This document shows, in pieces, positions 15,400-24,800 of a DNA stretch of 64,000 nt. Below the pieces are notes generated by a model, which was not told the DNA's origin, did not search any database, and saw only the letters and a list, made by a program, of their open reading frames with translations. The stretch is from Eubacteriaceae bacterium (GTDB lineage Bacteria; Bacillota; Clostridia; Peptostreptococcales; Anaerovoracaceae). Positions within the stretch are counted from its first letter, which is position 1. Each line of letters starts with the position of its first letter. The translations under genes and the position numbers were made by a program. The stretch covers positions 620,001-684,000 of the forward strand of contig CABIXY010000002.1 of NCBI GenBank assembly GCA_902362805.1, given 5' to 3'.

Positions 15400-16836
15400 A
15401 TGAGCAGTTTAAGAGAAGAATGCGGTGTTTTTGGCGTTTTCGGCACAGAGACACAGAATGTAGCCAGCACCACATATTATGGTTTGTTTGCCCTGCAGCA
15501 CAGAGGACAGGAGAGCTGCGGCATCGTAGTGAACGATGACGGCGTGTTTAATTACTATAAAGACGCGGGACTTGTCAATGATGTCTTCACGCCAGAAATT
15601 CTGGAGGAGCTGGGGGAAGCCAATATGGCCATCGGCCACGTCAGATATGGAACTACGGGAAAAAGCGATAGGCTCAATTCGCAGCCCATCGTCGTCAATC
15701 ATCATAAAGGCAGAATGGCACTTGCTCACAATGGAAATCTGGTCAACTCATATGAGCTGAGACAGGAATTGGAAGCAGAAGGCTCCATTTTCCACACGAC
15801 AAGCGATACGGAAGTCATATCCTATATTATCACGAAAGAGAGAATCAAAAGTGATTCCATCGAGGAGGCTATTGACTCCGCCATGGACAAGTTGAAAGGT
15901 GCTTACTCTCTGGTCATCATGTCCCCATCCAAGCTGATTGCAGTCAGAGATGAACTGGGTATGAGACCTCTATGCTTCGGCCAAAAGGAAGACGGAACTT
16001 ATATCGTTGCGTCAGAAACCTGTGCTTTGGACTCTGTCAGTGCAAAATACATCAGAGATGTGGAGCCGGGCGAAATCGTCGTTTTTGAAAAAGACGGTGT
16101 CAGATCCATCAAAGATCACTGCGGAAAGCAATCACAGAAGCTCTGCATCTTCGAATACATCTACTTTGCAAGACCTGACTCCGTAGTGGAGGGGACCAGC
16201 GTGCATGAAGCGCGTCTGAAAGCCGGCGCATGCCTTGCCATGGAACATCCTGTGCAGGCGGACGTGGTCATCGGCGTACCGGACTCAGGACTTGACGCAG
16301 CCATCGGCTACTCCAGACAGTCGGGTATTCCTTACGGCATCGGATTCATCAAAAACAAATACATCGGCAGAACCTTTATCGCACCTGGTCAAAAAGCGCG
16401 AGAGGATAAAGTCAGAATCAAACTCAACGTGGTAGCAGACACTGTGAGGGGGAAAAGAGTGGTTCTGGTAGACGACTCTATCGTCAGAGGTACAACTTGC
16501 GCCAGAATTGTAAAACTGCTCAGAGAAGCCGGGGCTACGGAAGTACATATGCGGTCATCTGCACCTCCGTTTATCAATCCGTGCTATTATGGAACAGATA
16601 TCGACTCCAGAGAGAACCTGATTGCGTGCAAGCATACTATTCCGGAAATAGAGAAGATTATAGGTGTAGAAAGCTTGGGTTATCTGGACGTAAATCATCT
16701 GAACATGCTTGTAGGTAAGGCGCCGGGCGAAGGCTACTGTCACGCATGCTTCAGCGGAGAGTATCCGACAGAGGAGCCAAGCAGTTCAATCAAAAACAGG
16801 TTCGAAAAAAAGATTAGTGAAAAAGAGGAGAATTAG
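15400..16836 (+). CDS. purF: Amidophosphoribosyltransferase PurF
   Basis: 478 residues from the ATG at 15400, ten bases after GGGAGAG. It makes phosphoribosylamine from PRPP and glutamine, the first committed step. A short propeptide MSSLREE precedes the nucleophile Cys in CGVFGVFG, so it should mature by cleavage at Glu-Cys as in Bacillus. The Ntn glutaminase has [11 protein letters not shown] and GHVRYGTTG. The phosphoribosyltransferase part has the PRPP loop [13 protein letters not shown]. Cysteines near the C-terminus ([16 protein letters not shown]) match the Fe-S ligands of Bacillus-type PurF. Confidence 0.97.
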   Translation: MSSLREECGVFGVFGTETQNVASTTYYGLFALQHRGQESCGIVVNDDGVFNYYKDAGLVNDVFTPEILEELGEANMAIGHVRYGTTGKSDRLNSQPIVVNHHKGRMALAHNGNLVNSYELRQELEAEGSIFHTTSDTEVISYIITKERIKSDSIEEAIDSAMDKLKGAYSLVIMSPSKLIAVRDELGMRPLCFGQKEDGTYIVASETCALDSVSAKYIRDVEPGEIVVFEKDGVRSIKDHCGKQSQKLCIFEYIYFARPDSVVEGTSVHEARLKAGACLAMEHPVQADVVIGVPDSGLDAAIGYSRQSGIPYGIGFIKNKYIGRTFIAPGQKAREDKVRIKLNVVADTVRGKRVVLVDDSIVRGTTCARIVKLLREAGATEVHMRSSAPPFINPCYYGTDIDSRENLIACKHTIPEIEKIIGVESLGYLDVNHLNMLVGKAPGEGYCHACFSGEYPTEEPSSSIKNRFEKKISEKEEN

Positions 16837-16838
16837 TC

Positions 16839-17882
16839 ATGGAAAAGAGTTTCAGCGAAAGCTACAAAGCGGCCGGCGTAGATATTACAGCAGGATATAA
16901 AGCAGTTGAACTGATGAAAGAACACGTGGCAAAGACCATGAGGTTCGGAAGCGTTCCGAGTGATATTGGCGGCTTTGGCGGTCTGTTCGAATTGGATATC
17001 AAGAACATCAAAGAACCGGTCCTGGTCAGTGGTACGGACGGCGTAGGGACAAAGCTGAAAATGGCCTTCCTGATGGACAAGCACGATACTGTTGGTATCG
17101 ACTGTGTGGCCATGTGTGTCAACGATATCATATGCGTCGGCGCGAAACCGCTGTTTTTCCTCGACTACATTGCAGTCGGCAAAAACTATCCAGACAAAGT
17201 CGCGATGATTGTGAAGGGCGTTGCAGAGGGCTGCATCCAGTCCGAGGCAGCTTTGATCGGAGGAGAGACTGCAGAAATGCCAGGATTCTATCCTGAAGAC
17301 GAATACGACCTGGCTGGATTTGCTGTTGGTGTCGTAGACAAATCAAAGGTATTGAAAAAAGATACTATTTGTGAGGGAGATGTCATCATAGGTTTACCAT
17401 CCTCTGGCGTACACTCCAACGGATTTTCCTTGGTGAGAAAAGTGCTGGATGTGGAAAATGAAGATATGAAAAAGCCCCTTGAAGCCCTCGGCGGAAAGTC
17501 TATGGGTGAGACGCTGCTGACACCGACAAAAATTTATGTAAAGCCGATGGTGAGACTTTTTGAAGAGGTTACAGTAAAATCGGCAGCCCACATCACCGGC
17601 GGTGGTTTCTACGAGAACATTCCGAGAAGTCTGCCAAAGGGTTATGGCGTAAAAATCAAGAGAGAAAATGTCAAAGTCCTGCCGATCTTTGGACTGATTG
17701 CAGAGAAAGGCAATATTCCGGAGAGAGATATGTTCAACACCTTCAACATGGGCGTAGGCATGACTGTTATCGTTTCCAAAGAAGATGCGGAAAAAACTCT
17801 TGATATACTGAAAGCAAACGGCGAAGACGCTTACATATTAGGCAGTGTGGTAAAATCTGAGGAAGGCGTGGAACTATGCTAA
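16839..17882 (+). CDS. purM: Phosphoribosylformylglycinamidine cyclo-ligase (AIR synthetase) PurM
   Basis: 347 residues, the usual length. Motifs are [41 protein letters not shown], the glycine-rich [11 protein letters not shown] and [14 protein letters not shown]. It closes FGAM to AIR with ATP. AGAGGAG precedes the ATG 2 bases after the purF stop, and its end overlaps purN by 7 bases, so translation is tightly coupled. Confidence 0.97.
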   Translation: MEKSFSESYKAAGVDITAGYKAVELMKEHVAKTMRFGSVPSDIGGFGGLFELDIKNIKEPVLVSGTDGVGTKLKMAFLMDKHDTVGIDCVAMCVNDIICVGAKPLFFLDYIAVGKNYPDKVAMIVKGVAEGCIQSEAALIGGETAEMPGFYPEDEYDLAGFAVGVVDKSKVLKKDTICEGDVIIGLPSSGVHSNGFSLVRKVLDVENEDMKKPLEALGGKSMGETLLTPTKIYVKPMVRLFEEVTVKSAAHITGGGFYENIPRSLPKGYGVKIKRENVKVLPIFGLIAEKGNIPERDMFNTFNMGVGMTVIVSKEDAEKTLDILKANGEDAYILGSVVKSEEGVELC

Positions 17883-18460
17883 AGACAAAGATTGCCGTCC
17901 TCGTCTCCGGCGGTGGCACCAATCTTAAGGCGCTGATTGACGCGCAGAACAGCGGATTGATTAAAAGCGGCGAGATTGTTCTGGTCGCATCGAATAATCC
18001 GCAGGCATTCGCTCTGAAGAGGGCAGAGGATAACGACATCAAAGCTGTTATCATGTCCAGTGAAGAGGCGCTGCTGCAAATCTTCAGGGAAGAGGGTATT
18101 GAGCTGGTGGTATTGGCCGGGTTCCTGAAGATTTTGAGCCCGACATTTATCAACGCTTATGAGAATAGAATCATCAATATCCATCCATCCCTGATTCCCT
18201 CTTTCTGCGGGAAAGGGTGCTATGGTCTGCACGTTCACGAAAAGGCTTTGGAATATGGGGTCAAAGTGACCGGCGCGACGGTGCATTACGTCAATGAGAT
18301 TCCTGACGGCGGCCAGATTATTGCGCAGAAAGCAGTGGAAATCTTGGAGGGAGATACGCCAGAAATTCTCCAGCGTCGCGTTATGGAACAGGCCGAATGG
18401 GTGCTGCTTCCGAGGGCCGTAGAAGAAATCAGTGAAAAATTAGCGAGAGGTGAAAAATAA
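17876..18460 (+). CDS. purN: Phosphoribosylglycinamide formyltransferase PurN
   Basis: 194 residues. [15 protein letters not shown] binds the phosphate; the catalytic Asn and His are in [11 protein letters not shown] and the Asp in [15 protein letters not shown] (the usual sequence is HxVDExxDxGxI, with Asn instead of the first Asp here). It transfers formyl from 10-formyltetrahydrofolate to GAR. The loop following HPSLIPSF reads CGKGCYG, with a Cys where many homologues have Met. No separate PurT is present. Confidence 0.95.
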   Translation: MLKTKIAVLVSGGGTNLKALIDAQNSGLIKSGEIVLVASNNPQAFALKRAEDNDIKAVIMSSEEALLQIFREEGIELVVLAGFLKILSPTFINAYENRIINIHPSLIPSFCGKGCYGLHVHEKALEYGVKVTGATVHYVNEIPDGGQIIAQKAVEILEGDTPEILQRRVMEQAEWVLLPRAVEEISEKLARGEK

Positions 18461-18463
18461 CCA

Positions 18464-19180
18464 ATGAACGTTTATGAAAGAAAAACAATGGAAACTGCCG
18501 TAAAAGGAAACTCTTATGTAGGAAGAGGCATCGTTCTGGGCAGGTCCAAAGACGGAAAGAAAGCTGTCAGTGCTTACTTCATTATGGGCAGAAGTGACAA
18601 CAGCAGAAACCGGGTTTTCCTTGAAGAAGGAGAAAATGTGATGATCAAACCTTTTGATGCGTCAAAAGTGGAGGACCCGTCTCTGATCATCTATTATCCG
18701 ATGAGGAAACACGAGGACAAACTGATTGTGACCAACGGCGATCAGACAGATACCATTTATGAACACTTACAGAAAGGAAAATCTTTTGAAGAGGCGCTGG
18801 ACTCCAGATGCTTTGAACCGGATGGCCCCAATTGGACACCGAGAATCAGCGGTATGTTCACCTTTGGTCAGGAACTGACTTATAAGATGAGTATCTTAAA
18901 AAGTGCTGATGCATCAGGCTCTGCCTGCAATAGATATTATTACAATTACTCTGCACTGGCCGGCCTCGGTCACTTTATTCACACCTATGTACAGGATGGA
19001 AATCCGCTTCCGACTTTCTGCGGCGAACCGGAGAGAGTGGAGATTCCAGATGATATTGATGCATTTGCCAACGAAATATGGGCAAATCTTGATGAGGACA
19101 ATAAAATTTCTTTATATGTAAGGTACGTAGATCTGGAAACAGGCAAAGCGGAAAACAGAATGATCAACAAGAACGCATAA
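18464..19180 (+). CDS. purO: IMP cyclohydrolase, PurO-like
   Basis: 238 residues. The protein matches the IMP_cyclohyd family first known from archaeal PurO: GNSYVGRGIVLGRSKDG, AYFIMGRSDNSRNR, YYPMRKHEDKLIVTNGDQT and CFEPDGPNWTPRISG are typical. It closes FAICAR to IMP, the last step of purine synthesis. In most bacteria this activity is the N-terminal domain of bifunctional PurH. Here it is a separate protein, and the next gene encodes only the transformylase, which fits a split pathway. AGAGGTG lies 11 bases before the ATG. Confidence 0.88.
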   Translation: MNVYERKTMETAVKGNSYVGRGIVLGRSKDGKKAVSAYFIMGRSDNSRNRVFLEEGENVMIKPFDASKVEDPSLIIYYPMRKHEDKLIVTNGDQTDTIYEHLQKGKSFEEALDSRCFEPDGPNWTPRISGMFTFGQELTYKMSILKSADASGSACNRYYYNYSALAGLGHFIHTYVQDGNPLPTFCGEPERVEIPDDIDAFANEIWANLDEDNKISLYVRYVDLETGKAENRMINKNA

Positions 19181-19197
19181 TTGGAGGTGTAGAAATC

Positions 19198-20382
19198 ATG
19201 AAAGAATTTGAACTGAAATATGGATGCAATCCCAATCAGAAGCCGGCAAAAATCTATATGGCCGATGGAAGCGAGCTTCCCGTGGAAATTTTAAATGGCA
19301 GACCTGGATATATTAACTTCCTGGATGCTTTTAACAGCTGGCAGCTGGTAAAGGAACTGAAAGATTGCCTGGGCATGCCGGCAGCGACATCCTTTAAGCA
19401 TGTGAGCCCTACTTCTGCGGCTGTAGGCGTACCGATGAATGATACATTGAAGAAAGCCTGCTTTGTTGACGATATCGAAGGGCTGGACGATTCGCCTATC
19501 GCCACTGCCTATGCGAGGGCGAGAGGAACAGATAGGATGTCCTCCTTCGGCGACTGGGTAGCCCTCAGCGATACCTGTGATGCTGTCACCGCTACGATTC
19601 TCAAGAGAGAAGTATCTGACGGTATCATAGCGCCGGATTATACAGAGGAAGCCTTGGAAATTCTCAAGACAAAAAAGAAGGGCAACTATAATATCGTTAA
19701 AATCGATCCTGATTTTGTGCCAATGGAGCAGGAGACAAAGCAAGTCTTTGGCATCACCTTCGAACAGGGCAGAAATGACTACAAAATAACCCCGGACCAG
19801 CTGACGAATATCGTTACTGCCAACAAGGAGCTGCCTGAAGACGCGAAGAGAGATTTGATCATCGCTCTGATCACTCTCAAATATACACAGTCAAACTCTG
19901 TAGCTTATGCTAAGGATGGTCAGGCCATCGGCGTAGGAGCGGGACAGCAGTCCAGAATCCACTGCACTAGACTGGCAGGGAACAAGGCTGATTTCTGGCA
20001 TTTGAGACAGGCGGATATTGTAATTAATCTGCCATTCAGAGAAGACGTAACCAGACCAAATCGCGATAATGCCATCGACGTCTATCTTGGAGATGAGTAC
20101 GAGGATATCTTAAAAGACGGTGTATGGCAGACGTTGTTTACAGAAAAACCAGAACCATTTACTAAGGAAGAACAGAGAGAGTATCTGGATTCCATCAGTG
20201 GCGTATCTCTTGGCAGCGATGCTTTTTTCCCATTTGGCGATAACATTGAAAGAGCAAAGAAGAGCGGCGTCTCCTATATCGCTGAACCTGGCGGCAGTGT
20301 GAGAGATGATAATGTCATCGAAGTTTGTGATAAATACGGAATGGTAACCGTATTCACTGGTATGAGATTGTTCCATCACTAA
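19198..20382 (+). CDS. purH: AICAR transformylase (PurH transformylase domain, stand-alone)
   Basis: 394 residues against about 510 for bifunctional PurH. The IMP cyclohydrolase domain is absent. Conserved transformylase features are LKYGCNPNQKPA at the N-terminus, SFKHVSPTSAAVG with the catalytic Lys-His, QSNSVAYAKDGQAIGVGAGQQSRIHC, and SDAFFPFGDNIE with a final PGGSVRDDNVI. It formylates AICAR with 10-formyltetrahydrofolate. TTGGAGGTG precedes the ATG. The preceding PurO-like gene supplies the missing step. Confidence 0.95.
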   Translation: MKEFELKYGCNPNQKPAKIYMADGSELPVEILNGRPGYINFLDAFNSWQLVKELKDCLGMPAATSFKHVSPTSAAVGVPMNDTLKKACFVDDIEGLDDSPIATAYARARGTDRMSSFGDWVALSDTCDAVTATILKREVSDGIIAPDYTEEALEILKTKKKGNYNIVKIDPDFVPMEQETKQVFGITFEQGRNDYKITPDQLTNIVTANKELPEDAKRDLIIALITLKYTQSNSVAYAKDGQAIGVGAGQQSRIHCTRLAGNKADFWHLRQADIVINLPFREDVTRPNRDNAIDVYLGDEYEDILKDGVWQTLFTEKPEPFTKEEQREYLDSISGVSLGSDAFFPFGDNIERAKKSGVSYIAEPGGSVRDDNVIEVCDKYGMVTVFTGMRLFHH

Positions 20383-20385
20383 GAT

Positions 20386-20495
20386 TTAGTCGTATAATGG
20401 TTCTGGCCCCAATTTGCAAAGCAAATTGATGGGCAGACCTTATGCTTTAACGCCCCGGTATTAGCCGGCAAGGCGTTAGTCGTATAATGGTTCTG
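20386..20495 (+). repeat. Two-hairpin repeat flanked by 20-base direct repeats (copy A), between purH and purD
   Basis: TTAGTCGTATAATGGTTCTG occurs twice, at 20386-20405 and 20476-20495, exactly 90 bases apart. Between them lie hairpin 1 (20406-20434: GCCC and CAATTTGC paired around AAA, with a 2-base bulge) and, after TTATGCTTT, hairpin 2 (20449-20477: outer stem AACGCC/GGCGTT, inner stem CCGG/CCGG, loop TATTAG, 3-base bulge CAA). The same arrangement occurs at 62.4 kb with compensating base changes. No reading frame of note lies inside. Confidence 0.75.
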
Positions 20496-20529
20496 ATCTC
20501 GATAGTTTATGTGTACATATTCGGCGAAT

Positions 20530-20559
20530 CTAAACTAGTCCGAATTCGGACTTGTTTAG
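20530..20559. terminator. 30-base palindrome upstream of purD, possible terminator or operator
   Basis: A 30-base near-perfect palindrome centred on GAATTC, with one T/T mismatch per arm, has outer arms CTAAAC and GTTTAG. TTTTGC follows. As RNA it forms a 13-pair stem with a tight AATT loop, plausible as a weak terminator after purH. A short palindrome ATTCGGCGAAT directly precedes it (20519-20529), so a protein-binding site is also possible. Confidence 0.5.
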
Positions 20560-20618
20560 TTTTGCAAAAAAGTATATACACATCAAACGTTTAATTGACG
20601 TCAAGTAGGAGGTACATA

Positions 20619-21887
20619 ATGAAAGTAATGGTTGTTGGCGGTGGCGGCAGAGAGCACGCTATCATCAAAAAAATAAAGAAGAGTCCAAAGGTTGATGAAA
20701 TCTATGCACTGCCGGGAAATGGCGGCATTGCTGCTGATGCGACCTGTGTAGACATCGGAGCCAAAGACCTGCAAAATATTGTCAAATTTGCAAAGGAAAA
20801 CAAGATTGAATTCGCCATCGTGGCGCCAGATGATCCACTTGTTCTGGGTCTTGTGGATCTGCTGCAGGCAGAAGGCATTCCTTGCTTCGGACCAAATAAG
20901 GACGCTGCTATCATCGAGGGCAGCAAGGCTTTTTCTAAAGATCTGATGAAGAAATACGGCATTCCGACAGCAGAATATGCAACCTTCACCGACATGGATG
21001 AAGCTCTTGGCTATCTGGATACCTGCAAGATTCCAGTGGTCGTCAAAGCTGATGGACTTGCCCTGGGCAAAGGTGTCATCATCGCCGAGACACTGGAAGA
21101 AGCAAAAATAGCAGTGAAAGATATGATGGAAGACAAAGTCTTCGGCGAAAGCGGCAGCGTGGTGGTCATTGAGGAATTCCTCACAGGACCGGAGGTTTCT
21201 GTCCTTTCTTTCACCGATGGAAAAACATTGATTCCTATGGTATCCTCTATGGATCATAAACGTGCACTGGATGGTGACAAAGGCCTCAATACAGGCGGTA
21301 TGGGAACGGTAGCGCCAAACCCATATTATACTGCAGAAATCGCATCTCGCTGTGAGGAAGAAATCTTTCTGCCGACAATGATCGCCATGAACAGAGAATG
21401 CAGAATCTTCTCTGGCTGCCTCTATTTTGGCCTCATGCTCACAGAGGATGGACCAAAAGTCATCGAGTACAACTGCAGATTTGGCGATCCGGAAACACAG
21501 GTCGTTTTACCCCTTTTAGACAGCGACCTCTTTGATATCATGATTCATGTGGCGGATGGCACTTTGGATGAGGCCGATGTCAACTTTGCTGACGATGCGG
21601 CTTGCTGCGTAGTCATGGCCAGCGAGGGATATCCAAAATCCTACGAAAAAGGTTACGAGATCAAAATCGCTGATGATGTGGAGGATGTCTATGTTGCCGG
21701 CGCAAAATTGTCCGAGGATGGAAAGCTTCTGACCAATGGCGGTCGTGTACTCGGCGTGACGGAAAGAGGCGGGGATATCAAAGAGGCCATCGAAAAAGCG
21801 TACAAATCTGTAGAGAAAGTAAGTTTTAATAACGCTTACTTTAGAAAAGATATCGGCCAGAAAGCACTTGCAGCACTTGAAAAATAA
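20619..21887 (+). CDS. purD: Phosphoribosylamine-glycine ligase PurD (GAR synthetase)
   Basis: 422 residues from the ATG at 20619, eight bases after AGGAGG; an upstream in-frame start at 20595 overlaps no site. ATP-grasp enzyme that joins phosphoribosylamine and glycine. MVVGGGGREHAI opens the protein; LPGNGGIA, DDPLVLGLVD, CFGPNKDAAIIEGSKAF, VVKADGLALGKGVIIA and YNCRFGDPETQVVLPLL are standard. It is separated from purH by 236 bases that carry repeat A, a 30-base palindrome and possibly a promoter, so purD-purL may form a second transcription unit. Confidence 0.97.
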   Translation: MKVMVVGGGGREHAIIKKIKKSPKVDEIYALPGNGGIAADATCVDIGAKDLQNIVKFAKENKIEFAIVAPDDPLVLGLVDLLQAEGIPCFGPNKDAAIIEGSKAFSKDLMKKYGIPTAEYATFTDMDEALGYLDTCKIPVVVKADGLALGKGVIIAETLEEAKIAVKDMMEDKVFGESGSVVVIEEFLTGPEVSVLSFTDGKTLIPMVSSMDHKRALDGDKGLNTGGMGTVAPNPYYTAEIASRCEEEIFLPTMIAMNRECRIFSGCLYFGLMLTEDGPKVIEYNCRFGDPETQVVLPLLDSDLFDIMIHVADGTLDEADVNFADDAACCVVMASEGYPKSYEKGYEIKIADDVEDVYVAGAKLSEDGKLLTNGGRVLGVTERGGDIKEAIEKAYKSVEKVSFNNAYFRKDIGQKALAALEK

Positions 21888-21897
21888 GGGAGAAATC

Positions 21898-24800
21898 ATG
21901 GTATATAGAATATATGTGGAAAAGAAAAGAGAGTTTGCTCATGAAGCAGCTTCCTTAAAAAGTGAAATTGTCAAGCTCCTTCAGATTGACGGACTTGAGG
22001 AGCTTAGAATTGTCAATCGTTACGATGTAGAAAACTTGGATAAGAGTCTCTTTGATTATGCTGTGGGCACTGTTTTTTCTGAACCCCAAGTTGATATTGC
22101 TTCTGAAAACCTGGATTTTTCCATGGCGGATTACGTATTTGCTGTGGAATATCTGCCGGGGCAGTTTGACCAGAGAGCCAATTCCGCGGCGGAATGTATT
22201 CAGATCATTTCAAAAGGGGAAAGACCGACTGTGAGAACCGCGAAGGTATACATGCTCAGCGGCAGTCTGTCTGCTGAGGAACTTACGGAGATTAAAAAAT
22301 ACGTCATCAACCCAGTCGAAGCCAGAGAAGCAGCCCTGGAGGAATTTGATACCCTCAAGGTTGACTACGAGATTCCGACAGAGGTGGCAGTCTTAGACGG
22401 CTTTAACCAGATGAACGAAGAGCAGCTTACTGCATTCCTGGGAGATTACGGACTTGCTATGGATCTGGCTGATTTAAAATTCTGCCAAGACTATTTCAAA
22501 AAAGAAGATAGAGATCCGACCATTACGGAAATCAAAGTCATCGATACCTATTGGTCCGATCACTGCAGACATACGACTTTTAACACGACCATCGACAATG
22601 TAAAGTTTGAAGATCCGGCAGTACAGGCAACCTACGAGGATTACATCAAAACCAGACAAGCGCTTGGCAGGACCAAACCGATTAATCTGATGGATATCGG
22701 CACCATCGCTGCCAAATACCTGAAATCAAAAGGAGCATTATCAAAGCTGGACGAGTCAGAGGAAATTAACGCCTGCACTGTAAAGATCGATGTAAATGTA
22801 GAAGGTGAAATCCAGCAATGGCTGCTTTTATTCAAAAATGAAACCCACAATCATCCGACGGAAATCGAGCCTTTCGGCGGTGCGGCTACCTGCGTAGGCG
22901 GCGCCATCAGAGATCCGCTTTCAGGCAGAAGTTATGTTTATTCTGCCATGAGAGTCACAGGTGCAGCAGATCCGTTGAAACCAGTATCAGAGACACTGAA
23001 GGGCAAGCTTCCCCAGCGGAAGATCGTGACGACGGCTGCAAACGGCTACAGTTCCTACGGAAACCAGATCGGCCTTGCCACAGGACAGGTTGATGAACTC
23101 TATCACGATGGCTATGTTGCTAAGAGAATGGAAATCGGTGCGGTCATCGCGGCGGCTCCAGCAGAGAATGTGCGCAGAGAGCGGCCGATGGACAGCGATA
23201 TCGTTATTCTTTTAGGCGGCAAGACAGGGCGCGACGGCTGCGGTGGTGCAACCGGTTCATCAAAATCTCACACTTTGGAATCTCTTGAAAGTTGTGGGGC
23301 AGAAGTGCAGAAAGGAAATGCGCCAGAAGAGAGAAAGCTGCAGAGACTGTTTAGAAATCCACAGGCTTCGAAATTGATTAAACGCTGCAACGACTTCGGT
23401 GCAGGCGGCGTTTCTGTTGCCATTGGAGAACTGGCGGACGGTCTTGAAATCAACCTTAACGCGGTTCCAAAGAAATATGACGGTTTGGATGGTACGGAAC
23501 TTGCTATCAGCGAATCTCAAGAGAGAATGGCTGTCGTCGTCGGCAAAGAGGATGTAGAGAAATTCTGCAAGCTGGCAGAGTCAGAGAATCTGGAAGCTAC
23601 TGTCGTCGCTGAAGTGAAGGAAAATCCTTATTTGAAGATTTTCTGGAACGATAAGGCAATTGTAAATATTTCCCGGGAATTCCTCGACACCAACGGTGCG
23701 GAGAAACACATCGACATCGAAATCCCGAAGCACGGCGATTTTGCCAAGAAAGCGGCAGGGAACTTTACTGATGAATATATGGCTCTGGCAGGCGATCTCA
23801 ATGTCTGCTCAAAGAGGGGACTTTCGGAGCGTTTTGACTCCACCATCGGCGCAGGCACTGTGCTGATGCCTTTTGGCGGCATCAAACAGAGAACGCCGAA
23901 CCAAGCCATGGTCAATCTGATCGCTGTGGAAAAAGAACACACGTCAACCTGCTCACTGATGTCTTGGGGTTACAACCCGTTCATCGCTGAGAAGAGTCCG
24001 TACCACAGCGCCTATCTGGCTGTAGTAGAATCTGTATCAAAATTGATTGCAGCAGGTGCATCTTTTGAGGACATCTACCTGTCCTTCCAGGAATACTTCG
24101 AGAAACCGATGAGAGATCCGCAGAGATGGGGCAAGCCGATGGCTGCTGTATTGGGTGCTTTTAAGGCACAGAAGGAACTGGGTGTTGCTGCAATCGGCGG
24201 CAAGGACTCCATGAGCGGCACCTTTGAGGACATCGACGTGCCGCCGACTTTGGTATCCTTCGCAGTGACCACAGACGATGTCAGCAATATCATTTCACCG
24301 GAATTTAAAGAAGTTGACAATAATGTATTTATGTTTATCCCTGAATACGACGAAGAAGGGCTGCCGAAGGCAGAATCTCTGAAGGCGATTTATGAAGCGA
24401 TTCATGAGATGATCAAAAATGGAACCATCATCAGCGCTTATACACCTGGATATGGCGGTGCGGCGGAAGCTGTGCTGAAGATGGCCATGGGCAATGAGAT
24501 CGGATTTGCATACGGTGAGGATGTGGATCTTGAAAAAATCTTCGGATACGCTTATGGCGCCTTTGTCGTAGAAGTTTCTACTGCAGTGATGAAGAAAACA
24601 ATGGGTGCCGAATGCGGCGATGATATGCATTATTTCGGATTTAAGCTGGAAGGCGCGGATATCATCGACTTGGGTAAGACGACAGCCGAGAAAACCATTG
24701 TCCGTGGAAGTGAGAGAATCGACCTTGCAGCGATTGAAAAAGTTTACGAAAGCAAATTAGAACCGATCTACAGCTGCAATATCGAAACTGCGGAGAACAA

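Noticed and set aside
20386..20495. Small CRISPR array
   Set aside because: Only two 20-base repeats with a 70-base structured interval; no further units and no cas genes.
20601..21257. 218-codon frame on the minus strand
   Set aside because: Antisense to purD, with low-complexity His/Phe/Cys content and no context; a shadow frame.
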